A DNA stretch of 8,933 bases, taken from positions 1 to 8,933 of the forward strand of contig PMKK01000036.1 in NCBI GenBank assembly GCA_003157715.1, written 5' to 3'. The DNA comes from Actinomycetota bacterium. Its GTDB lineage: Bacteria; Actinomycetota; Thermoleophilia; UBA2241. The translations under genes and the position numbers were made by a program. Below the pieces are notes generated by a model, which was not told the origin of the DNA, made no database searches, and was given only the letters and a program-made list of their open reading frames with translations. Below, in pieces: positions 1 to 5,677 of the stretch (within the stretch, counting starts at the first letter, position 1; each line of letters begins with the position of its first letter).

Positions 1-74
1 CGATGACAAACTTCGCGCCGCGAGCGACCGGGACGAGACGCGGCGCACGGCTTTTCGATAGGCTGGGCACCGTC

Positions 75-998
75 ATGAACGAACCGCCGCGAACCCCGGC
101 CGACCCCGCCCCGGCCGGCGCGTCCGTGCCGCCGCCCGGCGGCCGCGCCGCCGGGCTCATCCTGCGCGGCGCCGAGTCGCTCGCCGCGGCCATCCGGGCG
201 GCCGCTCGCGAACCCCGCGCGACCGCTCTCTTCTGCGACATCGACGGCACGATCTCGCCGATCGTCGCCGACCCGTTCGCGGCGGTCGTGCCGCCGGCAT
301 TCCGCGCGATCCTGGCCGCGCTCGCGCCCCGGCTCGGCCTGCTGGCCTTCGTCACCGGCCGCGATGCGCACCGGGCGGCGGCGATGGTCGGCATCGGCGA
401 CGCCCTGTACGTCGGCCTGCACGGCTTCGACGTTCTGGCGCCCGGCGGCGCCGTGAGGCGCGACCCCGCTGCCGGGCCCTACGTCGCGCGCGTCCGGACG
501 ATGGCCCGGCGGGCAGCCGCGCTCGACGCCGACCGCCTGGGGCTCGTGATCGAAGACAAGGGCCCGGTGGTGGCGCTGCACTACCGCCGGGCGCTCGACC
601 CGGCAGCCACTCTGGCCGTCCTGGAGCGCGAGATCCTGCAGCCGGCCCGCCGGCTCGGCCTGGCGATCGCCAGCGGGCACTTCCTGGTCGAGCTGCGCCC
701 GCCCGTGGCGGTCAGCAAGGGGACCGCGGTGCTGCGCCTGCTGAGTCCCAGCGGCCGCGGTGGCATGGCGATGCGGACCGCCTTCTTTCTGGGCGACGAT
801 CTTACCGACCGCACCGGGTTCACGGCGGTCCATGCTTGGGCAGCCGAGGCCGGCGGCGGCGGGCGTCTCGCTCTCGCGGTGGCCGCGCTCACCGACGAGA
901 CTCCGCCCGAAGTGCGCGACGAAGCCGACGTCGTGGTCGCCGCGACGCCCGGCGTGTTCGAGGTGCTCGCCGGGCTGCTCGAGGCGCTCTCCGCCTAG
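75..998 (+). CDS. otsB: Trehalose-6-phosphate phosphatase (HAD superfamily, OtsB-like)
   Basis: Predicted to dephosphorylate trehalose 6-phosphate to trehalose, the last step of the OtsA/OtsB pathway, in the cytoplasm. HAD motifs are visible. Motif I FCDIDGT carries the two catalytic aspartates (codons 79 and 81, counted from an ATG at position 3). Motif II is FVTGR (116-120). A family-typical ELRP...SKG segment with a lysine lies near 230-240. Motif IV is GDDLTDR (264-270). The frame is open from an ATG at position 3, but codons 2-24 use several A/T-ending codons, whereas the stretch from the ATG at 75 is strongly GC-ending, so I prefer 75 (307 aa). That start has no strong ribosome binding site. 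Residues after it are Pro/Ala-rich and probably disordered, and the phosphatase core begins about 45 residues in. No OtsA synthase is visible; it may lie upstream. Family assignment is firm; the start is uncertain. Confidence 0.87.
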   Translation: MNEPPRTPADPAPAGASVPPPGGRAAGLILRGAESLAAAIRAAAREPRATALFCDIDGTISPIVADPFAAVVPPAFRAILAALAPRLGLLAFVTGRDAHRAAAMVGIGDALYVGLHGFDVLAPGGAVRRDPAAGPYVARVRTMARRAAALDADRLGLVIEDKGPVVALHYRRALDPAATLAVLEREILQPARRLGLAIASGHFLVELRPPVAVSKGTAVLRLLSPSGRGGMAMRTAFFLGDDLTDRTGFTAVHAWAAEAGGGGRLALAVAALTDETPPEVRDEADVVVAATPGVFEVLAGLLEALSA

Positions 999-1025
999 CG
1001 AAGGCCGGGCGCTCGAGGCCCTTCG
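999..1025 (+). terminator. Hairpin directly after the otsB stop codon, possible terminator
   Basis: CGAAGG (999-1004) can pair with CCTTCG (1020-1025). With one bulged C the stem extends by two more G-C pairs. It starts at the first base after the TAG stop. No T-run follows, so it is not a classical intrinsic terminator; it could still protect the 3' end or act in a high-GC genome. The function is inference. Confidence 0.3.
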
Positions 1026-1080
1026 GCTCAGGCCGCTCCGGTCGGCTCAGGCGGGCTCGGCCGGCTCAGGCCGGTCCGTC
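1024..1080. repeat. Three tandem 19-bp repeats in the otsB/hydratase convergent gap
   Basis: The core CGGCTCAGGC occurs at 1024, 1043 and 1062, exactly 19 bp apart. Units 1 and 3 also share the next two bases and end in similar C/G/T-rich sequence. The array fills the gap between two converging genes and runs into the stop codon of the minus-strand gene (1079-1081). It may be a simple replication-slippage repeat or a bidirectional transcription-end element; the sequence does not decide. Confidence 0.6.
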
Positions 1081-1855
1081 AGGTCCCCGTGAAGCCTTTC
1101 GGGGCGCGCTTCTCGAGAAAGGCGTCCATACCCTCGCCGGCGTCGTTGCTGGCGAAAGTCAGCGCGAACAAGTCGCGCTCGATCTCGTGGCCCGCCTCGA
1201 TGTCGACGTTCAGCGCGTGATGGATCTGCGACTTGACATAGCGCACGGCGAGCGGCGGCCTGGCGGCGAGCTCGCCGGCCAGCTTGAGCGCCTCGGCGTG
1301 CAGCTCGGCGGCCGGGAAGACGGCCTGCACGAGCCCTATGCGCAGCGCTTCGGCGGCGTCGATCAGGCGGCCGCTCAGGCACAGATAGCTCGCCCAGCCG
1401 TTACCCACCTCGCGGGGCAGGCGCTGCGTGCCGCCCCAGCCCGGCGTGATGCCCAGGCCGACCTCGGGCTGCCCAAAACGGGCGGTGTCGGCGGCGAAGC
1501 GGATGTCGCAGCCGAGGGCGAGCTCGCAGCCGCCGCCCAGCGCGAAGCCGTTGATGGCCGCGATCCAGGGCTGCGGTGAGCCTTCGATGGCTTCGATCAC
1601 CTTGCGGCCCAGCCACGACGACTGGCGCGCCTGCTCGGGCGTGAGGCCGCGAAACTCGGCGATGTCGGCGCCGGCCACGAAGGCCTTCTCGCCGGCGCCG
1701 GTCAGCACGACCGCGCGCACCGCGGCGTCACGCGAAAGCTCGCGGGCGACGCGCAGCAACTCCTCGTTCGTCGCCCGGTTCAGAGCGTTTCTTACCTCGG
1801 GACGGGCGACCGTGACGACGGCGACGGCACCATCGCGTTTGACCTCGACTGCCAT
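1079..1855 (-). CDS. Enoyl-CoA hydratase/isomerase (crotonase) family protein
   Basis: A 258-residue crotonase fold protein, the usual length for a single-domain enoyl-CoA hydratase. Members hydrate trans-2-enoyl-CoA to 3-hydroxyacyl-CoA in fatty acid or short-chain acid degradation. The first oxyanion-hole segment is AGADIAEF (61-68). The second is NGFALGGGCELA (102-113). Both glutamates matching the catalytic pair of rat mitochondrial crotonase are present: Glu111 in GGGCELA and Glu131 in FGQPEVGLG. GWGGTQRLPREVG follows (139-151), as in true hydratases, so a hydratase is more likely than an isomerase lacking one Glu. The ATG at 1855 is supported by a strong GAGGAGGG site 7 nt upstream. No other beta-oxidation gene lies nearby, so substrate chain length and pathway are open. 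A long, structured upstream region suggests regulated expression (inference). Confidence 0.93.
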   Translation of the reverse strand: MAVEVKRDGAVAVVTVARPEVRNALNRATNEELLRVARELSRDAAVRAVVLTGAGEKAFVAGADIAEFRGLTPEQARQSSWLGRKVIEAIEGSPQPWIAAINGFALGGGCELALGCDIRFAADTARFGQPEVGLGITPGWGGTQRLPREVGNGWASYLCLSGRLIDAAEALRIGLVQAVFPAAELHAEALKLAGELAARPPLAVRYVKSQIHHALNVDIEAGHEIERDLFALTFASNDAGEGMDAFLEKRAPKGFTGT

Positions 1856-1862
1856 GAGAGAA

Positions 1863-1870
1863 CCCTCCTC
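1863..1870 (-). promoter_or_regulatory. Ribosome binding site of the enoyl-CoA hydratase gene
   Basis: The minus strand reads GAGGAGGG, 7 nt before the ATG at 1855. It is a near-ideal Shine-Dalgarno sequence and fixes the start. Confidence 0.8.
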
Positions 1871-1920
1871 GCGCTGCTGTGGGGCCGCGATCGGCCCTGC
1901 GCAACTCTACCTCACGAGCC

Positions 1921-1954
1921 GGCGGGAGGCGTTCCGTGGGAAGGGCGTCCCGCC
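1921..1954 (-). other. Inverted repeat / hairpin (34 nt) in the hydratase leader
   Basis: GGCGGGAGGC (1921-1930) pairs with GCGTCCCGCC (1945-1954) with one mismatch. Inside, TTCC (1932-1935) pairs with GGAA (1939-1942) around a GTG loop. It is the hairpin nearest the hydratase, about 65 bp upstream of its start codon. It may form in the minus-strand transcript; function unknown. Confidence 0.55.
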
Positions 1955-1961
1955 TGAGAAA

Positions 1962-2009
1962 TCGCGGGCGGGCCGGCGGCATCTGGTGCCACCGGCCCCA
2001 CCCTCGCGA
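1962..2009 (-). other. Long GC-rich hairpin (48 nt), possible attenuator or weak terminator
   Basis: The core arms GGCCGGCGGCAT (1971-1982) and GTGCCACCGGCC (1986-1997) match at 10 of 12 positions around a 3-nt loop. Below an imperfect GGCG/CCACCC section the stem closes again with TCGCG (1962-1966) against CGCGA (2005-2009). Read on the minus strand, the hairpin is followed by TTTCTC (1961-1956), a weak U-rich tract that is only suggestive of intrinsic termination. On the plus strand no T-rich tract follows. Its position between the promoter at 2265-2293 and the hydratase fits an attenuator or the 3' end of a small RNA (inference). Confidence 0.5.
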
Positions 2010-2051
2010 CATCCGCGGCCCGGGGGGGCTCGACTGGTCCCGGGGGGAGGG

Positions 2052-2070
2052 ACAGTCTGCCGCGGACTGT
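2052..2070. other. Perfect 6-7-6 inverted repeat (ACAGTC / GACTGT)
   Basis: ACAGTC (2052-2057) and GACTGT (2065-2070) are perfect inverted copies separated by 7 nt. This could be a short hairpin in the minus-strand leader or a dimeric-regulator operator. The arm and spacer lengths match the inverted repeat at 2169-2187. Confidence 0.45.
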
Positions 2071-2168
2071 TCGTCGGGCCGTACTGGCCTCGACCGTTTT
2101 GGGGCGACCAGCGTGGCCGGCGGACGCGTCAACTTCCCGCTCGCTCATCCAGCGGACTACCGCATCGC

Positions 2169-2187
2169 GCGAGTACATCCCACTCGC
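2169..2187. other. Perfect 6-7-6 inverted repeat (GCGAGT / ACTCGC)
   Basis: GCGAGT (2169-2174) and ACTCGC (2182-2187) are perfect inverted copies separated by 7 nt. It lies about 70-90 nt downstream of the predicted start of the minus-strand transcript. It could be an RNA hairpin or an operator; nothing in the sequence separates these. Confidence 0.4.
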
Positions 2188-2264
2188 ATCCGCCTACCAC
2201 GCGCATCGATCACCCCGACGCTGTTGCGACGGTCGTGACAATCAGGCGTGCTCGATCACGTGCC

Positions 2265-2293
2265 ATTGTAGTACCGCGCGAATGTGTGGTCAA
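2265..2293 (-). promoter_or_regulatory. Predicted sigma70/sigmaA-type promoter reading toward the enoyl-CoA hydratase
   Basis: On the minus strand the -35 box is TTGACC (2293-2288, 5 of 6 to consensus), the spacer is exactly 17 bp, and the -10 box is TACAAT (2270-2265, 5 of 6). Transcription would start near 2256-2259 and run through four inverted repeats to the hydratase start at 1855, a leader of about 400 nt. The surroundings are clearly less GC-rich than the coding DNA, as expected for a promoter region. It is the best promoter match I found in the window. Whether the product is the hydratase mRNA, a separate small RNA, or both is unknown. Confidence 0.6.
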
Positions 2294-2508
2294 TCGTGCG
2301 TTTTCGTTCGGTTTTCCACAGCCGATGCTCGAGGTGTTGAACGCTCAGGCTCAAAGCCGGACGCCATGCGTCTAGCACAATCGCACAGCGCCGCGATCAA
2401 AGAGCGCAGCGCGACGCCGTGCGGCGGCCGCGACATTGTCATCCTGTACAGCCCGGCGGCGGTGTGATGGGGTTGGCTTGCCCGATCGCCAGCGAGAAGG
2501 GGACTCAC
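2294..2508. other. Non-coding stretch upstream of the lipoprotein gene; one DnaA-box-like 9-mer
   Basis: No credible gene is visible on either strand. TTTTCCACA at 2312-2320 fits the relaxed DnaA-box form TTWTNCACA but stands alone, so an origin is not supported. I looked for a plus-strand promoter for the lipoprotein: TTGAAC at 2337 and TTGTCA at 2436 resemble -35 boxes, but neither has a credible -10 box at the right distance. The promoter of that gene is therefore not identified. Confidence 0.4.
2495..2502 (+). promoter_or_regulatory. Ribosome binding site of the lipoprotein gene
   Basis: AGAAGGGG lies 6 nt before the ATG at 2509. It selects that ATG over the in-frame upstream ATG at 2419, whose extra 30 codons would precede the signal peptide. 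Confidence 0.65.
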
Positions 2509-3102
2509 ATGACTCGGCGTCGCCGCGCCGGAACCGCGGGTCGTGTCCGCAAACCAGGGGGAGCGCCGGCCGTCGTGTGTCTGGCAGCCGCCATCGCCAC
2601 GCTCACCTGCGCCTGCGGCAGCGGCGCGGCCGCTTCCCAGAGTGCCTCGAGTCCGGCCGTCTCGCCGGCGACGTCACCGTCGGCCGGCACCGCCGCGCCT
2701 TCGGCCGCGCCGGTCGGCATCACCTCGCCGACGCCCCGGGTCTCGCCGCAGATCACCTCGGGCGTGGCGCCCGTCGGCGCGGTCTGGGCCGTGCGCGAGT
2801 TCTGGCGCCTTCTGGGGGAGCGTCGGTTCGACCGGGTGCGCGCCGCGGTGGCTCCGGGCTCGCCCCTCGCCGACCCCGATCTCGTCTGGGACGTGGCGGC
2901 GGCCCGCCTGCTGGCCGTCTACCGCCGAGCGACCAGCGTGGTGCCGCCCTACGCGACGGTCGAGTTCAAGACCGACGTCTTCGTCAAGCCAAGCACCGGC
3001 CACGGCACCTGGGGCGCGGCGGGCAGCCACGCTCTCTGGATGACGGTGACCCGCATGAGCGACCACAGCTGGCGCGTCTACGAGTACGGCACGGGGCCCT
3101 AG
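2509..3102 (+). CDS. Predicted lipoprotein with a small C-terminal domain, function unknown
   Basis: A 197-residue protein. The N-terminus has an Arg-rich segment (RRRR at 3-6), a hydrophobic stretch (about 20-33) and cysteines at 34 and 36. TCAC before GSG (33-39) is an imperfect lipobox with Ala at -1, so Cys36 is the likely lipidated residue and the protein is probably anchored outside the cell membrane. Residues 38-85 are a Ser/Ala/Pro/Thr-rich linker. Residues 88-197 form a compact domain: a helix-rich part (VWAVREFWRLLGERRFDRV, 92-110) followed by beta-type segments (VEFKTDVFVK, 151-160; HALWMTVTR, 174-182; SWRVYEYG, 187-194). This order resembles NTF2-like domains of actinobacterial lipoproteins; that is a guess from pattern, not an identified family. 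It stands alone, divergent from the hydratase gene and convergent with pcrA. Function unknown. Confidence 0.75.
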   Translation: MTRRRRAGTAGRVRKPGGAPAVVCLAAAIATLTCACGSGAAASQSASSPAVSPATSPSAGTAAPSAAPVGITSPTPRVSPQITSGVAPVGAVWAVREFWRLLGERRFDRVRAAVAPGSPLADPDLVWDVAAARLLAVYRRATSVVPPYATVEFKTDVFVKPSTGHGTWGAAGSHALWMTVTRMSDHSWRVYEYGTGP

Positions 3103-3150
3103 CCCAGCCCAGCCCGGCGTCGCCAAAAGCGAGCGCGGCGCTGGCCCGGA

Positions 3151-3228
3151 GCGCGACCCGAGGCGCGGACCCGGGGCGCTGGCACGAAGCGCGGACCCGA
3201 GGCGCGAACCCCAAGCGCGGACCCGGGG
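3151..3228. repeat. Degenerate GC-rich tandem repeats, 13-bp unit with a 26-bp higher-order period
   Basis: Units of the type GCGCGGACCCGGGG begin at 3151, 3163, 3189, 3202 and 3215, with a decayed unit at 3177. The best-conserved copies (3163, 3189, 3215) are exactly 26 bp apart. The array lies in the gap between the converging lipoprotein and pcrA genes. A transcription-end or nucleoid role is possible, but simple slippage in GC-rich DNA explains it equally well. Confidence 0.55.
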
Positions 3229-3250
3229 CGCGCCGTGTCGCCGACCGGGC

Positions 3251-5677
3251 CTACGCCCTGAGCTTTCGCAACGGCGCGATGGTCGCCATCAGGCGCCGCT
3301 CCGAGCCGTCGTTCTCGAAGCGCACCACGATGATCCCGCCCTGCTCGGCGGCCTGCACCGTGCCCTCGCCGAGCGTCGCGTGCAGCACGCGGTCGCCGGG
3401 GGCGAAGAACTGCTCGACCACCGTTTCGTCGAGCTTCTTTTCGAGGCCGGTGATGCGCTTGCCCGAGCCCCCGATACCGTCGTCATCGCGGTCGCGCCAC
3501 TCCGATGACCAGTCGTCACTTCCCGGACGGCCGCGCTCGCGCCCCCCGGCGCGGGCGCCCCCACCGGCGCCGCCCGACCAGCCGCCCCCGCCCGACCAGC
3601 CGCTCCCCGAGCGGCCGCCGGCGGCATACGCCGGCCCACCGATGCGCTCGACCGAGACGAGGTCGGCGGGGATCTCGGCAAGGAACCGCGAGGGCAGGCC
3701 ATACAGGCTGCCGCCCCAGAGGTTGCGCGCCCGGGCGTGCAGCAGGTAAAGGCGGTCCATCGCCCGCGTGATGCCCACATAGGCCAGGCGGCGTTCCTCT
3801 TCGAGGTTCTGATCGTCGAGAGCGCGCTGGTGAGGAAACACGCCCTCCTCGAGGCCGGTGATGAACACGACCGGGAACTCGAGGCCCTTGGCGTTGTGCA
3901 GGGTCATGAAGGTGATGAGCTCGCTCGTGTCGGCCATGGTGTCGATGTCCGAGTACAGTGAGATCTCCTGCAGGAAGCCGTCGAGGGTGGGCTCGTCGGC
4001 ACGCTGGTCGTATTCGGCCGCGACGCCCACGAGCTCTTCGAGGTTCTCCATGCGGCCCTCGGCCTCGAGGGTGTCCTGGCCCTTCAGCGCCGCCGAGTAG
4101 CCGCTCTCATCGAGCACGCGCCGCACCAGCGCGGCCACCGACGCGGCCGCCGGCGCCTCTGCCCGCCAGACGCTCACCAGAGCCGCGAACTTCTCGAGCG
4201 AGGCGCTTGCCGCAGGGGTCATGCCGGGCACATCGCCGGCGCGTTCGATCACGTTCCAGAGCGGCTCGCCGAGCGTCCGCGCCTCGGTCTGGAGGCGGCC
4301 GACGGCGGTCTGCCCCAAGCCGCGGCGCGGCACATTGACGATGCGCAGCAGGCGCTGTTCGTCGGCGGGGTTGTTGATGATCGCAAGGTAGGCGAGCGCG
4401 TCCTTTACCTCGGCGCGCTCGTAGAAGCGCGTGCCGCCGACGACCTGGTAGGCGATGGCGTAGCGGCCGAACTCCTCCTCGAGAACGCGTGACTGGGCGT
4501 TGGTGCGGTAGAGCACGGCGATATCGTGGGGAGCGAGAGGGCGTCCCAGTCCCGGCCCCTCACCCCCCACGCCCTCGTCTAACAGCTTGCGGACCTCGCT
4601 GGCGATGTACTGCGCCTCGGCGTGTTCATCGGCGACCTCGACGACGTGCGCCGGCCGGCCGGTGCCGCGCGCCGTCCACAGGTTCTTGCCCTTGCGCCGG
4701 CGGTTGTTGGCGACCACCGCGTTGGCGACGTCGAGGATGTGGGTGGTCGAGCGGTAGTTCTGTTCGAGGCGGATCACCTTGGTCTCGGGGTAGTCGCGCT
4801 CGAACTCGAGGATGTTGCGAATGTCGGCGCCGCGCCACGAATAGATCGACTGGTCGTCGTCACCGACCACCGCCAGATTGCCGCGCTCTCCGGCGAGCAG
4901 GTTGGCGATGCGGTACTGGGCGTGGTTTGTGTCCTGGTATTCGTCGACCATGACGAAGCGAAACGTGCGCTGGTAGTGCGCCAGGCGGTCGGGATAGAGC
5001 TCGAGCAGGTTGACCGTCTTCATCAGCAGATCGTCGAAATCCATGGCGCTCATCTCGATGAGCTTCTTCTCGTAGAGGTCGTAGACATCGGCCGCGGCGC
5101 GCTGATAGTGCCCGCCCATCTGCTCGCGAAAGGCTTCCGGGTCCTGCAGGCGGTTCTTGGCGTCGGAGATGGCGCGCGCCAGGGTGTCGGGCGTGTAGCG
5201 CTTGTCGTCGAGGTTGAGTTCGGCCAGGCAGCGTTTGACGAGCCGCTTGGCGTCGTCGGCATCGTAGATCGAGAAGGTCGACCTGTACCCCAGCCTTCCG
5301 GCCTCGCGGCGCAATATGCGGGCGCACATCGAGTGAAAGGTCGAGATCCACATCAGGCGCACGACCGGGCCGACCAGCGAGCCGATCCGCGCCCGCATCT
5401 CGCCGGCCGCCTTGTTGGTAAAAGTGATGGCGAGCACTTCGTCGGGGCGCACTCCACGGACCCGCAGCAGATAGGCGACGCGGTGGGCCAGCACCCGCGT
5501 CTTGCCCGAGCCGGCGCCGGCCAGGATGAGCAGCGGGCCCTCGAAGTGCTCGACCGCCTCGCACTGGGGCTCGTTCAGCCCCGCCAGCAACGCCTCGGCG
5601 GCGGCCGAGCGGCCGCTCCGCTCACCCGCGCCGGAGCCCGTGGGAGATGCGCTCACGACCGGCTCACCGCAGTCCAT
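3251..5677 (-). CDS. pcrA: ATP-dependent 3'-5' DNA helicase PcrA/UvrD (superfamily 1A)
   Basis: An 808-residue helicase that unwinds DNA in nucleotide excision repair, mismatch-type repair and clearing of recombinase or stalled RNA polymerase. All SF1A motifs are present in order: Q motif LNEPQCEAV (34-42), Walker A AGAGSGKT (53-60), Ia ITFTNKAAGEMR (84-95), II VDEYQDTN (244-251), III VVGDDDQSIYSWRG (270-283), IV RLEQNYRS (303-310), V TLHNAKGLEFP (592-602) and VI EEERRLAYVGITRAM (626-640). A Gly/Ser-rich linker (about 681-718) leads to a C-terminal Tudor-like domain (about 755-808), the PcrA part that in characterised homologues binds RNA polymerase. The ATG at 5677 overlaps the upstream stop by 14 bp and lacks a clear ribosome binding site. 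An in-frame GTG at 5656 follows GGTGAG by 6 nt and is a good alternative. Translation is probably coupled to the membrane protein gene. Family certain; start open. Confidence 0.96.
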   Translation of the reverse strand: MDCGEPVVSASPTGSGAGERSGRSAAAEALLAGLNEPQCEAVEHFEGPLLILAGAGSGKTRVLAHRVAYLLRVRGVRPDEVLAITFTNKAAGEMRARIGSLVGPVVRLMWISTFHSMCARILRREAGRLGYRSTFSIYDADDAKRLVKRCLAELNLDDKRYTPDTLARAISDAKNRLQDPEAFREQMGGHYQRAAADVYDLYEKKLIEMSAMDFDDLLMKTVNLLELYPDRLAHYQRTFRFVMVDEYQDTNHAQYRIANLLAGERGNLAVVGDDDQSIYSWRGADIRNILEFERDYPETKVIRLEQNYRSTTHILDVANAVVANNRRRKGKNLWTARGTGRPAHVVEVADEHAEAQYIASEVRKLLDEGVGGEGPGLGRPLAPHDIAVLYRTNAQSRVLEEEFGRYAIAYQVVGGTRFYERAEVKDALAYLAIINNPADEQRLLRIVNVPRRGLGQTAVGRLQTEARTLGEPLWNVIERAGDVPGMTPAASASLEKFAALVSVWRAEAPAAASVAALVRRVLDESGYSAALKGQDTLEAEGRMENLEELVGVAAEYDQRADEPTLDGFLQEISLYSDIDTMADTSELITFMTLHNAKGLEFPVVFITGLEEGVFPHQRALDDQNLEEERRLAYVGITRAMDRLYLLHARARNLWGGSLYGLPSRFLAEIPADLVSVERIGGPAYAAGGRSGSGWSGGGGWSGGAGGGARAGGRERGRPGSDDWSSEWRDRDDDGIGGSGKRITGLEKKLDETVVEQFFAPGDRVLHATLGEGTVQAAEQGGIIVVRFENDGSERRLMATIAPLRKLRA

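Larger units (their letters stand above)
1872..2258 (-). ncRNA. Candidate structured leader or small RNA (unidentified)
   Basis: This stretch lies between a strong predicted minus-strand promoter and the hydratase ribosome binding site. It holds four inverted repeats (at 2169-2187, 2052-2070, 1962-2009 and 1921-1954), and no convincing protein gene. I compared it by eye with the conserved cores of RNase P RNA, tmRNA, SRP RNA and the TPP, cobalamin, SAM and glycine riboswitches and saw no match. It is therefore an unidentified candidate, supported only by promoter quality and base pairing. Confidence 0.3.

Noticed and set aside
836..1579. Long frames antisense to or overlapping the real genes (for example 836-1579 plus, 4622-5917 plus)
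   Set aside because: Mirror frames produced by high third-position GC in the true genes; low-complexity translations and no family motifs.
2101..2170. tRNA-like segment GGTAGTCC...GCGGGAAG on the minus strand
   Set aside because: No acceptor pairing, no GGTTCGAATCC-type T-arm and no cloverleaf could be drawn.
1912..2178. Minus-strand frame of 88 codons starting MYSRDAVVRWMSEREVD, within reach of the promoter at 2265-2293
   Set aside because: Its start lacks a good ribosome binding site, third-position GC is mixed unlike neighbouring genes, it becomes Pro/Ala-rich, and it runs through the hairpins. A short leader peptide cannot be fully excluded, but I do not call it.
1879..2238. Plus-strand frame of 119 codons in the same intergenic region
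   Set aside because: No ribosome binding site, low-complexity Arg/Gly/Ser-rich translation and no family pattern; typical chance frame in GC-rich DNA.
2294..2508. Replication origin suggested by TTTTCCACA
   Set aside because: Only one box, no AT-rich unwinding element, and neither dnaA, dnaN nor gyrase genes nearby.
3124..3145. Intrinsic terminator for pcrA on the minus strand (AGCG-ccg-CGCT, then CGCTTTT)
   Set aside because: The stem is only 4 bp and the T-run is short and offset; too weak to list as a feature.
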